From assembly GCA_014529385.2 (NCBI GenBank), contig CM043943.1, positions 98,005,855 through 98,069,854 of the forward strand: a stretch of DNA of 64,000 bases, read 5' to 3'. Under the pieces are notes generated by a model, which was given only the letters and a program-made list of their open reading frames with translations, ran no database searches and was not told the DNA's origin. Shown here piece by piece: positions 11,890 through 24,646 of the stretch. This DNA comes from Adiantum capillus-veneris (taxonomy: Eukaryota > Streptophyta > Polypodiopsida > Polypodiales > Pteridaceae). Numbering within the stretch: position 1 is the stretch's first letter; the number at the start of each line of letters is the position of its first letter. Position numbers and translations under genes: made by a program.

Positions 11890-12052
11890 TGAAAGAACCC
11901 CAGGAGCTAGAGACCTGGATCCTTCACCCAACCACCCGTATTTATAGGCTCTTAGCCCTAGGATCCCCTTTCCACATTGCTAGCTGGCCCGTGGCCGGGG
12001 TCCGTGACCCCCCTCAGGGTAGGGCCCTGCCCGTAGGACCCGTGTCCTGACA
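11890..12052 (-). repeat. LTR of nested element (left)
   Basis: 163 bp, TGAAAGAACC...TCCTGACA. About five differences from the right LTR by eye, so the nested insertion is younger than the decay of its Copia host. Confidence 0.9.
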
Positions 12053-15000
12053 TTACTCCCCCCTTTGGAAGAGTTTTCGTCCTCGAAAACTAGTGGGAGA
12101 CTGAATCCTCACAAGTCATCTAGAACAATTGCTTAACCTTTATAAGGGCATCTATGCTCGTAGCACCTTGTAGGGTATGTGCTCTCAGCACATCTGGTCA
12201 GCTATGCTCCTAGCAGACTTGTAGATCTTAGTTATGCTCTTTAGCATATGGATATCTCGTAGTAATGCTCCTTATCATATCTTCCAGTGTGTGCTTCTTA
12301 ACACATCTGGGAGTGGACAATCATTATCATAGCCATAGCAGAGTATGCTTGGATGATGTATGCTCTTAGCAACATATTGTTCATAGCAGTAGACTTTGCT
12401 TGTAGCGTATCTGTTAGAATAATAATAATATTTAGATACCAAAGTCAGTATGCTCTTAGCATAAGGAGACTTTCTTGCATGTGAAAAAGATGTTTCATCC
12501 GTGAAACAAAAAACATGTAACTAAGGTATTTCCATGCCGCCTCAGATAAGAACTTGTTGACCACTAGGGCCAATACATCTAGTGGGCATGCATCAACAAG
12601 CACGTATCCTAGCCTGTGAAACACACAAATGGAACTACAACCCTCCATAAAAATTTGTACTTACTTGTTACTGTAACAAGTCCACGTATCCGACAGTTTC
12701 TGGCCATGAACACTGTTCCTGATACTTTGTGCTATAATGGTCCAAAAACAGATTGACCAGCACAATGGGACTTTGTCACGACACATCATTAAAGAAAAGG
12801 GCGCCAGTGTCAGTCCCGGATTCTCACATAAACATCGTATGAATATGTCTCCAGAGGGATGGCAGTGTGCAACATCCCTGAGTATTTGAACTGCAAAGCT
12901 CAATCAAATACTGTGTGCGGAGGATACTTGAACACTCTGCGACAAGAGTGAGAGGACCCCATAACTTTCTCCACACTCAAATTCCATGAATTTCTCTATC
13001 TCAGACAACCTTTGCCCCGTCAGATTCCGTGAATCTGGTAAACAGAGTGAAACAACTGTTATTTCATCTGAGGCTTCCCGCGAATACATATGTGGTTGGA
13101 CAACTTTTGTCCCTCCAAATTCCGTGAATTTGGTTGCTTTGGGTTTTAGGGTGGAAGCTTTATCCTCGTAGGGAGAATACGGCAGCAGGACGTAACTAAA
13201 TCGTCGTAATTGTAGGAGATGCCGTGCATTAAAAAAAGGATCATAAGGCAAGATAAATGCCAAGAATCTGTTGATCCAAATAAGCTCAACCATAAATGAG
13301 CGAGTAAAACATGAGTAGGCAATCATAAATGCCATAGGCAATCTTAAATGCCAGAGAAAAAATCATGATCATATCGCCAATAAGACTGGGCAAAATAAAT
13401 GCCAATGCTCCATAATAAGATAGTCAATGGTGGAGAGACCACCCTTGGAAGAGAATATCGTGATCTTTAAAATAGCTTCCAATCCCGTGTGTCCTACACT
13501 TATGTGGGTAGACACCTTTGTCCCATCTTGAAAGTGAACAATTAAACCTTCAGGAGAGAAGCTGTTAATTGATCATGAGGAAAACTCATCGTTAACGACT
13601 CTAGGTAAACATCCTAGCTTCTCATCGGACAAGCCGTGCTTGCCGAGGGTTCCGTCTACTTGTGGAGAAGCAAGTAGGCAGTCAATGCTTGCCTTGTGCA
13701 AGTCATGAACACACCCGGTAGCTCCAGATGGGTGTGTGCCCTGCATATCTCGTAAGGTGACAACTATGACTCGTAGCCAGCTACACCAAATCCATCTCGC
13801 ATGGTGCGATGTGTGACAACATGCTTGGTCACACAAGTTTGGATGGACATCCCAATTAGGGAGACGTCAAAGCCGTGGTTTTCTTGTTGATTCGTATCGA
13901 ACTTAGCATGGCAGGCCTTGCCTAGCCATGATCCTGACAACTTGGCTCACAACCGAAGTATATGGCAGAGAAATCTTGTAGTAAGTTTACATCTTAAACA
14001 CCACCAACAAGTAGCCTGCAAACTTATAGTCAATGGAATAAAAAAATGACAGTCTCCATCAGCAAAAACTTAAAGTTGCTCGGAGTAAAAACTTACACTG
14101 TCTTGAGCAAAAATTTACGCTTTGCGGAAGCAAAAACTTGGCACATACTTTACCAAGGACTTGAGTAGTCAAAATGAATGCCAGAAGAAAACATAAGAAT
14201 ATCCTCATGCTGTGCATGGAACTCCATCACTGTAGTGGAATAGGCTTAAAATCAAGCCATTTGAAAACATGAAAACAGAAACTTGCTTGATGCCTCCTCG
14301 GCCATCTCAAACAACCGTCATTCTAACACTTACGTCGTTATGTAAAGAGAAAGACGTGAATACATACATGGCACCCGTATGCATGGTCATGGACACAAAC
14401 CATGTTTGAGGAATCATTAAGAATACCATACAAAAAATCTTACATGCAAAATTGATAACATGCATGCAAAATTAAAAGTGTATCTTGGCGAGGCTCAGAG
14501 CCTTCCTCCCGTCGAAGAAAAATCCACATGTTCGGTGCACGGAGCATGCAAGATCTCAACACCGGCTGTTAGTGTTACTTGTAGCCTTGCTTGTTTGCGT
14601 TTCGGCGGGCTTGAGTGGTTTTTTGACGGCCTTGCCGTCATGCAGCCCTTACCGCTTTTGCCGTGTAGGCTCGTACAATCTTCCAAGGGCAAGCTTGAGC
14701 AGTCTCAAGCTCCCAAGAAATAATCGTGAACTTTGCCTTGTAGAAGCCCGGAGCAATCCAGAGCCGTGCATGTCTTGCCTTCGGAGGCTATGTCCTCGCA
14801 GGCAACTTTGCTTTGTGAAAACCCAGAGCAATCCAGAGCCAGCAATCCAGAGCTAATCCAGAGCTTGAACGCAGCAGCATGACTACTATACAAATGTATA
14901 GACTTGGCCAATAAAGAGAATCCAATCACATACTTTGTAGTAAAAAGTATGCTCTTGAACTCAAGGCTCATAGCCGCTATTGGAGAAGATTCCACTTTGT

Positions 15001-17287
15001 CATACAAAGAGAACGGCTGGATTGTATCATCGGATACAATTGCATAGGGCCATGCCCTAGAAAAATCACTATTCGTATAGTGCATAAATGTTGTCATCAA
15101 AACCAAGAATGGTTTAGACATTTCTCCTATGCAATAGAATTTGCAACCAGAGAGAAATAGTTGGTGGCTCCTAGCCCCTAACCAAGCCGTGTCGAATAAA
15201 TGTTTACTCTGTAAGCCGTTGGTGTATGGCTTCCATTCCATACACACTCACAGCCTCCTGACCACTGAGAGAAGGACAATATAGCTATCTTTGCCATAGT
15301 CTTCTCTTTAAAATGTTTGTGCAGCTTGTGCATCACAAGGATTAACATGAAAATCGACCATCTTGGCCATAGGTCTTGCTTGTGGTTAGATTTCCGTAGG
15401 TGTCCACATTTCCTTGAAATTATGGACCATAAGTTGTAGAAGATGCACGGGAAAAAAGTTTTGTAATAGTGCAAGCTCATAGCTTACTCTGGCTCATACA
15501 CACTATACAAATCAATACCATTTGCATAAGCTCTCATAGCTTGTTATGTGAGAAACTCAGAGGTTGATCAAATCAAAAGTTGACTGATAACCTAGTTTCA
15601 AGTAACATAAGCTGTGCTTATCGAATCCTGTTTGTGCCTTGCACTAATGTAGTGATGGACAACAATCTCGCAGCTCTAGTCGTGTATCAAGAAACACCAA
15701 CATGCCATGCATGTGATGCTTGTATAGATATGAAACCATGAGTGGACGATGACCTCGCCAAATCCATAGTATATCTCCAAATAAAGGGACAAAATAAATG
15801 CCCATCCTTGTTGATGCTAGAACTTCTTGTCTACACTATACTTGCAGCCTTCTGCAAAGTTTGTGTATACGTAGGGAGCTTCAGTGAAGTTCTGAGACTT
15901 CATGAGAGAAACTCCTAACTTATCATCTCAAAGCCCGTGGCTAGCCAAGCTTGCCTCATAGCCTAGCTTCACATATTGACAAGCCTTTCTTGTCGAAATA
16001 TGTATAGGCTTTGCATCTTGCAAGCCACCAAACATGCTCCACATGTGGTGCATGCATTAATGCATGGTACAAGCTATGAATGAGTATGCCATGCATACCA
16101 CCCATAGCAAGCATCTACTAAAGCTCAAACATTTGCTTATGCTTTGCATAGACCACAAGCTCCTAGCCATGTGTCATGATTGAGTTGACCAAGTATTTGC
16201 AAACACAAGGGACTATCCACTTCATGCATCTAGAGGCTTACCCTCATCAAGCATACAAGGTCTGGGCAGCTCTATAAGGGACTTCCTATCATGCATGCAT
16301 GGTATAGATCATTGTGCAAAAAAGATATTCCCAAGGTAGCATAAACATTGACCAAAGACTATATATACATGCCGTTTTCTTCTCTCTTGAAAAGAAACAT
16401 GAAACAAGTATGTCTCATCTTTGCTAGCTTATAGCAAAGCATCATGCAACGAGCATCAAACTGGGAAAGAAACAGAACTTTAGCCGAGTTACCTTGCGGG
16501 CCGTGCGAAAGAACCAACAAAAGTAGAAATCCGGCTGGAGCCGTGCTCAAAGAACCAACAAAATCAAAATCCGGCTTGAGCCGTGCTCAAACTCAAAGTT
16601 GTGCGGCTCTGCCATGCTTTGAAATGTTTCCGGCTCAAAGCTTAACACCTTGCCAATTTCTTAAAGCCGTGCGGGAGGGCCTATTTAACCAGCCTTGCTT
16701 GCTTGTACCCTTCGGCCTTGCCGGCATGGAGTTGTGCAGCTGTGCTTAGTTTTCAAGCCGTGCCGGGTCGAATTGGAGCTGTGCGGCACTGCGTTGCGAT
16801 GATATCATACCGGCTCATAGAGCCTGGTGACTTTATGGTTCGGAAGCAGGCGGCCTTGCCGCTTGCGGCTTGCGAAGCTTTGCTCCCAAAGCCCTTAGAG
16901 CTCCACTGTGGGCACGGCCTCTTAGGGTTAATTGGTTTGTGAAGCCCTAAGGCTTCACCATGTGAAACCAAGCAAAGGCATGGCGGGCTGAGCAGCGTGA
17001 GTGCGCCGATGGAAGAGAAGGGCATGGCGAGGGCTACGGGCCTCAGCACAAGGAGCTGCAGAAGCAACGAAAAACTCTGAGAACTGCCCTGCGAAGCCAT
17101 CAAGCCCACCTCCAGCCAATTCTGAGCCGGTCGCCTGCCATCTCCCCTTCGGCCTAAGAGCCGGTACCCGCGGCTCTTCCCCGACAGTTCTGCTCCTCTT
17201 CTTCTCCATGGCCTCGACGCCATGCATGCAAAAAAAATTCATGCTAAACATAGCTTGGCCACGATCTTCACCAAGCTCTGATACCAA

Positions 17288-17450
17288 TGAAAGAACCCCA
17301 GGAGCTAGAGACCTGGATCCTTCACCCAACCACCCGTATTTATAGGCTCTTAGCCCTAGGATCCCCTTTCCACATTGCTAGCTTGCCCGTGGCTGGGGTC
17401 CGTGACCCCCCTTAGGGTAGGGCCCTGCCCATAGGACCCGTGTCCTGACA
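17288..17450 (-). repeat. LTR of nested element (right)
   Basis: 163 bp. The primer-binding site lies at about 17273-17287 directly outside it. Confidence 0.9.
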
Positions 17451-17995
17451 CTCTCATTGTGCATACCAAGTATATGACTTGCCTCACCCATGTCTTTCAT
17501 GTCAAACGATTTTTCCATCTTTGACTTCAAAGCTGAAATTTCTTCCAAGTGTTTGCCAGCAATCAACATGTCATCCACATACAAAATAAGGATCAACCAA
17601 CTGCCATCCTTAGCCTTTTTTGTATATAGACAGTGATCGAACTCACTACGTTTGTAGCCTTGAGAAATCATAAACTTGTGGAACTTATGGTACCATGCCC
17701 TCGGTGATTGTTTTAAGCCATAAAGACTCTTTAACAATTGGCATACCAAATCTTCCTTGCCTTTCTCAACAAACCCTTCTGGCTGCTGCATGTAAATTTC
17801 CACATCTAAATCACCATGCAAGAACGTTTTCTTGACATCCATTTGGTGCAACACCAAATCCAATATAGCAACCAATGCAAGAAAGCACCTCAATGTAGTC
17901 ATCTTGACCACTAGAGAGAAGACTTCATCAAAGTCAATGCCTTGTTCTTGCTTAAAGCCCTTGGCAACGAGCCTTGCTTTGTACTTTGGCTGACT
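17451..17995 (-). pseudogene. Copia reverse transcriptase, 5' part (cut by the nested element)
   Basis: Reads KARLVAKGFKQEQGIDFDEV, then VKKTFLHGDLDVEIYMQQPE, LYGLKQSPRAWY and the active site LYVDDMLIAG, up to HILGMHNE. The nested LTR element is inserted directly after this point; the coding sequence resumes in the same frame at 11889 if one copy of the CTCTC duplication is dropped. Confidence 0.88.
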
Positions 17996-18025
17996 ATCAT
18001 GAGTGGTGATCTTATACTAGTAAAC

Positions 18026-19075
18026 TCATTTACAAGGTAGAGCCTTTTTGCCCTGTGGTAATTTAACTAGCTTCCATGTCTGGTTTTTATGCAGAGCTGT
18101 CATCTCTGACTGCATGGCTAACTGCCATTTTTTTGAGTCAACCACTTGTAATGATTCCTTGTAACAAGATGGTTCTCCGCAATCTGTGAGCATGACATAA
18201 TTTAGAGATGGAACATAACGATCAGGTGGTTTGGAGACACACTCATAACGTCTCACCACAACTGATTTTGCCTCTCTAGCCACTATAGGCTGTTCCTGAG
18301 CCTGACCATGCTGTCTTGATGTGCTAGCACTAGGTCCAACTTCCCTGAAGACAACTCTTCTGATCTCCTCTGTCTTCTCTGGCTTAGTGTGAAACTTGGC
18401 TTCATTGAAATGCACATCATTGCTACGAATAACTTTTTTGGACTCAGGATCCCAAAGGCAGTAACCTATCTCGCCCGATCCTCCGTAGCCAAGAAATATA
18501 CACTTCTTGCTCTTTGGTTCTAACTTATTCTTGAACTCCTTAGGAATATGGCTATAATCTTTACAACCAAAGACTCTGAGATGATTATACGAAGGTGCCT
18601 TGCCTGTCCATAGCATCTCGACCACTGCACTCTTATCCAGAACCCTACTAGGAAACCTGTTGATCAAATGGACTATTGTAGCCACTGCTTCCGCCCAAAA
18701 TCCATAAGGCAACTCAGCATTTGACAACATGCTTCTGACCTTCTCTTGTATGGTCCTATTCATACGTTCTGCAACTCCATTTTGTGAAGGATTGTATGGT
18801 GCAATAAGTTCCCGCTTTATCCCTTTTGCTTCACAAAAGTCTTGGAAAGCCTTGGAAACATACTCTCCACCATTGTCAGTTTTCAAGCACTTCAGCTTCT
18901 GACCACTCTGATTCTCCACAAGATGCAAGAATGTCTTAAAGACCTTGAGCACCTCATCCTTGTGCTTCAATAAGTAAACCCATACTTTGCGAGAATAGTC
19001 ATCTATAAATGTACAAAAGTACGTTGCTCCCACTAGTGACAAACTAGGCATTGGTCCGCATAGATCACTGTGCAC
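18026..19075 (-). pseudogene. Copia integrase core
   Basis: 350 open codons. HSDLCGPM starts the DDE core; FIDDYSRKVWVYLLKHK, LKTDNGGEYVSKAF and YNPSQNGVAERMNRTI give the D-D-E catalytic pattern. The C-terminal part has CIFLGYGGSGEIGYCLWDPE. It joins viral-type cDNA to the genome. The frame ends ALPCK, then runs into a TGA and a TAG before the reverse transcriptase. Confidence 0.88.
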
Positions 19076-19106
19076 AAGAGCTTACCGTTCGTCCCTACGA
19101 TTCCTC

Positions 19107-19640
19107 TTATCTGTGCGGTTCCTGTATTTGCTTACCATAAACACAATGCTCACAAAACTCAAAATCTTGAAATGAAAAACCAGGCAAATAACCATAATGA
19201 GAAAGTATTTCTATTCCTCTTTTTGACATATGTCCCAGCCTACGATGCCACAGTAACACACTTGGCTGCTCAATCACATTAATTACATGGTTTTTAACCT
19301 CTGAAACATGTAAAGTGTACAGAGTTCCTGACTTGTTGCCATGTGCTACAGTCATCGAACCTTTGGATATCTTCCAACCGCTGTTCCCAAAAACTGTCAC
19401 ATAACCCGCATCATCCAACTTCCCTGTACTGATCAAGCTCTTTCGGATTGCTAGAACATGTTTGACATTCTTGAGCCATAAAGAAGAGCCATTTTGAAAA
19501 TTCAACTGCACATCTCCCACTCCAAGTATGTCACAAACCTACTCATTGCCAAGTCTGACATAATCTTTAGTAGTCACATGTGATGTAAACCACTCTTTGT
19601 GCGGAGAAACATGTAAAGATGCCCCTGAATCGATAATCCA
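19107..19640 (-). pseudogene. Copia protease and pre-integrase region, interrupted
   Basis: WIIDSGASLHVSP around 19600-19630 carries the aspartic protease DSGA site. After a TAG (in AAT GAG TAG) the frame resumes at 19520 with the gag-pre-integrase segment, including LLWHRRLGHMSKRGIEIL and FCEHCVYGKQ (HHCC zinc-binding pattern). A shift separates it from the integrase core. Confidence 0.75.
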
Positions 19641-19669
19641 ATCACTCATAGCATGTCCATCCTCTGTAG

Positions 19670-20563
19670 TCAAGAATACAGAATCAAGATTGCTTGTGAA
19701 GCTGCTATACCAGAATCACTGTCTGAACCAGATCCTGTGACATTCACCTCTTCAATCTTCACTGAACTCTTCTTTTCATCTTGCTCAGAACTCTTTGTTT
19801 TGCCTTTTTCTTGTTTCCACTTCGTACAGTCTCTCTTTATGTGACCCTTCTTGCCACAATGGTAGCATTCTATGTCATCCTTTGACTTCGAGTCACGAGA
19901 CTTACTTCGGTTTTGTGCCTTCTTACCCTTCTTCTCTTTAGACTGTTGTCTCCCTCGAACAACCAAAGCACTATTGCCTTTGCCTTTGTCAATGTTCTTC
20001 CTATTCACTTCCTCTGTGAACAAGCTGCCTTCTACATTGGCACCTGTAAGACCTTCTGGCGCGACAGAATTACTTAACCCTATACGAAAAGTATCCCAAC
20101 TTTTTGGCAAAGTGATTAAGAGAAACATAGCCTTCACTGAATCTGGAAAGACTATCTCCTATGTTGTTAACTGGCTGAAAATTGTGTGAAATTCATTGAG
20201 ATGATTCAACATTGCTGTCCCTTCCTTCATCTTCAAATCCACCAATTTCTTGAGCGAGTAAATCTGAGAAGTAGCACTTTGTTTCTCGTACATACCACAT
20301 AGATTTTGCCATTTGCCATACGCTATAGTCTCTTTTGCTACGTTGAAGTAAACATTTTCTGCCAGTGTCAGCATGATTGTGGAACAAGCTAACTCTTCCC
20401 ACTCATCTTCAGCCATACCTTCTGGTCTCTCCCCTTTGAGCTTGAGTGGCTTCACTTGTTTTTTCTGCACCAAAACCAGCCAAATCTGCTTCTTCCAGAA
20501 TGGAAAGTTTGTGCCATCCAGCTCCTTTATGTTGTAAAGAGTCTCACTTTGAGAAGATGCCAT
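19670..20563 (-). pseudogene. Copia gag with zinc knuckle, one in-frame TAG
   Basis: The likely start is the ATG at 20563 (MASSQSETLYNIKELDG), which opens the UBN2/gag-type segment DGTNFPFWKKQIWLVL. A TAG at 20159-20161 interrupts the frame, which then stays open to 19670. CYHCGKKGHIKRDC (CX2CX4HX4C) binds the packaged RNA. A basic, Lys/Ser-rich linker flanks the knuckle. The protein forms the virus-like particle of the element in the cytoplasm. Confidence 0.8.
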
Positions 20564-21629
20564 ATCTGCCAAACTGTTTACTCCTGGGAAAAATCCGGCA
20601 GAGTTTCCCCTATAAACCGGCCTCTGTACACAGTAAAAAAGTTGTAAACAACAAGCTGAACACCTCTCCTCAAGAACTGTCAGTATTTTGAAAATTTTTG
20701 ACAGAGTCTCCCCTGTAAACTGAGCTTTGGAAACCAAAAGATAGCTCAAAAACAACCATAAATAGCTGACCAACTGACAAATCTAAGAATCTCTGTAATA
20801 TGCTATCGTGTAAGCAAACACTGTCTCCTGTCTGGGCGATCACACGGAACCTATATCTGTCTCAAGACTGAACCCTGAACAATGCCTCAACGGCCTGACG
20901 CATAAGATGCAATCCAGTGTCTACACAAAGTCATACATCCTATGGGATAAAAGTCACAGAAGAGGATGCGTGTAGAGGGGAACTCCAGCAACCTAATCCA
21001 CCTCACACTCGGTAACCCAGCCCCCAGTGCTTGGCTTCAAAAAACCTCACACACGACCCTCACAGATGGCTCAACAAACTGCCCAGAACCAGCATACATC
21101 CTACAATAGACCAATCACTGTCCTATGATCGCTGCGGCAGCCTGTCTGCTAGCATGACTCACAACTAGCAGACCCACAATCACAGTACATCAATCTGCAA
21201 TACATGCCAGTGGTGTCAAGCCGTCATATGGCCACACCTCCCCTGGAACCTGGCAAGCACAAGAAGTAGCAATGCAAACTGCAATATATATATCTGATGA
21301 TATATATGTGTACCTGGTCTATAGATGATGCTTTGAAGAAGAATGAGTGATGTATGTTGATGCCGATATTGATGCCGACCACCTCCTGCTTGCCAATCTA
21401 CACAAGACGGGTTTCTTTGCGGCTGAAACCTATCTTCTGATGTAGTGCTCAGAACGAAATTCTGAGGGCATAAACGGCTTCAAAAGGGCGGTTAAACCGC
21501 AGGTCACCTGCTGGAAGCACTCCCGGAACGCCGAATGTGAATTTCCAAGCTCCGTCTCCAGAATCTGCCTGAAAAGTGAACGCGTGCGCGATTACGCAAA
21601 ACCACACTGAACCAAGCTCTGATACTAAT

Positions 21630-21657
21630 TGAAGTCGCGGCGCAGAGCGTGGATCGA

Positions 21658-21755
<98 letters not shown>

Positions 21756-21897
21756 GAAGTCGTTTGAAGGGTTATCTCCCAAAACCTTATTATCGACACA
21801 AGGATAAGTGAGTATATACAAAGAGTTAGTGATAAGTGAGTTAGGCGGGCGGGCAACCATATCCGTATAAGAGGCCACTTGGGCTTCAATCCCAACA
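21630..21897 (-). repeat. Copia LTR (right, 5' LTR), 268 bp with long (CA)n
   Basis: The same LTR, but its CA run (about 21658-21755) is roughly three times longer than in the left LTR, broken by one CG. Primer-binding site at about 21615-21629. Confidence 0.93.
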
Positions 21898-22998
21898 ATT
21901 TCTCCCATTAAGAGAGACTTGTTACAATACAATCTTTGTGTTGCTTGTAACCTAGGTGATGCAATGAAGATAGAAAGCTTCATGCATCACAAGCATAACA
22001 TAAACTTGAAGAAAGCTTTAACTATCCCAAGCCTTAGTCCCAAGACCTCAAACACCTTTGAAGGTGGAGAGAGCTAGCAGGGAATGAGGGTAGGGAAGAG
22101 GAAGAAGAAACATTCCATAGGAGAAAGAATTAGTTCCTCACTTATCATAACTCTTCTTGCTAGCATACATAATAGCATAGTAATGAAGAAGAAGGAGATG
22201 GCAAGCTTCATCATTGAAGCATGGCTCTTGGTTGGATTTGCACTCCATAGCCAAGAGTGTTGGTGTAGCCTCTATACCTCTACTTGCTTGGAGAAGGAGA
22301 GGGAGCTCTTGCACTTTGCATAGCACACAATGAGAGTGTTTGTGAGTGTGTGTGTGTGAGTATACCCCCTAAGAAACCCCCTAGCTTGCTTGGGTTGAGG
22401 CGACCCCCCCTTGTAGCTCATGCTTGAAGCTCATTGGACCCCTCCAAGCCTAGCCAATCACAAGCAGGAGGCATTACAAGCAGCAAGGGTAGCCTTGGGA
22501 CAAGTGTCCCCCTTTCCCCTTTGAGAGAGAGGACTTGATAAATGCAAAATCAATTAATTAAATCTCCTAAATTATCATTGGACCCCTTGGGTGGCCAACC
22601 AATAGGCTTTAGGCACACCATGAGGGCAACATGAGGAGGAACTTGACAAGTGTCCCTTTTGCTTTCTTTGTACCATGCATGCCTTGTGTGAGTGTGTGTG
22701 TGTGTGTGTGTGTTCTCTCTCATCCCCCCTCTTGTAGGGCTTGACCCTTCCTTGTAGGGATTGAATCTTGACCTTTTGACACCTCAAGCCCCTCATACAT
22801 AGGCCCAGTTCCCACCACAAGCTTGGCCTTTAAGCACTTTAAGCTTGGGCTGGGTTTTCACATCAAGTGCAACCCTAGCATCTCAAGCATGTCAAGCACC
22901 TCAAGAATCTCAATCATCAAGCACCTAAAGCATCTCAAGCACCTCAATCATCAAGCACCTCAATCACCTTAGTCATCAAGCATGACAAGTAGGACAAG

Positions 22999-23710
<712 letters not shown>

Positions 23711-24104
23711 CCAAAATCGATTGAGTCTCTAGAATTCTTGGATACAGAGGCTTTTTCCCCGTATCTCAAAATTTTTTGTCACTTATTTCACAACCTGGAT
23801 TCCCTAAAACAAGGGGAGAGGGAGAAATGAAATTTCTCTCCTAGGTAATGCACGCCCCTAATCAATTTTGGTCTCTAAAAAAAGAATCCTGCGTCAAGCC
23901 TTTTCCTGGACGAAGCACTCCGCAGCTTTGCATTGGCCAACGTATTGTAAATATTGGAATAATTGATGAACTAAGGAGGAAGTAGTCGTCAACCCCTCAC
24001 GCATCCATCTCTACGTAGTGTTTCTCGATTCCCCGATACTTGCGCCCCGATTCCAATCCACAACGAAAAGATTGTGGATTGGAACTAATCTCATCTAAGC
24101 AAAA

Positions 24105-24578
24105 CTAACGGAAGTGGGAAAAAGCTTTGTTAGCTTCCGCAACTTTATGAGTCTCTTCCTTCTTCCGTATGGCACTCCCAGAATTTCTGGCGGAATTTAT
24201 CAATTCGTCACTCGACCTTAAAGCCATACTTTGACCTGAGCGTTTTTGACATGCAATCAATGACCACCGGATGGCCAAAGCTTTTCCTTTTGCAGGTACT
24301 ACTTCAATGGGAACTCGATAAGTTGATCCACCCACACGTTTGGTTTCTGTGACTACATCGGGAGTTACCCCACGCACTGCCTGTCGCAGAACAGACAGTG
24401 GGTTCCTATTTGTCTTTTATCTAATCCGCTTCATAGCCTGATAAAAAATCTGATAAGCTAGTGATTTTTTGCCGTTTTTCAGGATACGATTAACTAGCAT
24501 GTTTGCCAATCGATTGCGATAAATTGGATCCAATTCGATATTTCTAATTTCGTTCGCTACACTACTCCGATGTACCAC
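24105..24578 (-). pseudogene. rps7: rps7, plastid ribosomal protein S7 (one in-frame TAA)
   Basis: The full-length frame is 158 codons including the stop, against about 155 residues for the family, if the GTG at 24578 is the start; the usual ATG is not present there. It reads [50 protein letters not shown] and ends [10 protein letters not shown]. Codon 54 is TAA (24417-24419), where the family has CAA (Gln) in the QKT segment: exactly a U-to-C editing site in unedited form. S7 sits in the 30S head near the exit site. Confidence 0.92.
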
Positions 24579-24646
24579 GAGTTTACAACTACGTCAGACT
24601 TCAACCAATTTTTTTTTATGTCTTTTTCCGGCGGTGTTTTAAGCTA

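Larger units (their letters stand above)
11890..17450 (-). mobile_element. Non-coding LTR retrotransposon (LARD-like), 5.56 kb, nested in the Copia RT
   Basis: Two 163 bp terminal repeats (11890-12052 and 17288-17450) begin TGAAAGAACCCC and end GTCCTGACA. The 5 bp duplication CTCTC flanks them (11885-11889, 17451-17455). Left of the right LTR, GCTCTGATACCAA is the complement-strand view of an initiator-Met primer site, and a GGGGGG-containing purine tract adjoins the left LTR, so it is oriented minus. The 5.2 kb interior has no gag or pol motif in any frame. It contains diverged short repeats (TATGCTCNTAGCA at about 12150-12460; a ~45-base repeat with AAATCCGGCT at 16527-16590) and small inverted repeats. 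Such elements must borrow proteins from another family. Confidence 0.88.
10906..21897 (-). mobile_element. Ty1/Copia LTR retrotransposon, about 11 kb, with a nested insertion
   Basis: LTRs begin TGAAGTCGCGG and end CCCAACA (plus strand). The 5 bp duplication ATTTC flanks it (10901-10905 and 21898-21902), and the undisturbed site is visible in copy 2 of the host LTR near 50372-50376. Domain order on the minus strand is gag, protease, integrase, reverse transcriptase, RNase H, which defines Copia. Next to the right LTR, the plus strand has GCTCTGATACTAAT, a one-base variant of the initiator-Met tRNA primer site; next to the left LTR is a purine tract (AAGTGGGAGGT on the minus strand). Several stops and shifts make it non-autonomous. 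Confidence 0.93.

Noticed and set aside
16753..17345. Proline/arginine-rich frames inside the nested LTR element
   Set aside because: Overlapping frames on both strands of a GC-rich stretch, with no domain; one runs into the LTR.
21629..21983. Thr/His and Cys/Val reading frames
   Set aside because: Translations of the (CA)n tract in the Copia LTR.
22084..22323. 80-codon frame MRVGKRKKKH, present in both LTR copies
   Set aside because: Shared only because the LTR is duplicated; no domain, and an opposite-strand frame of similar length also exists.
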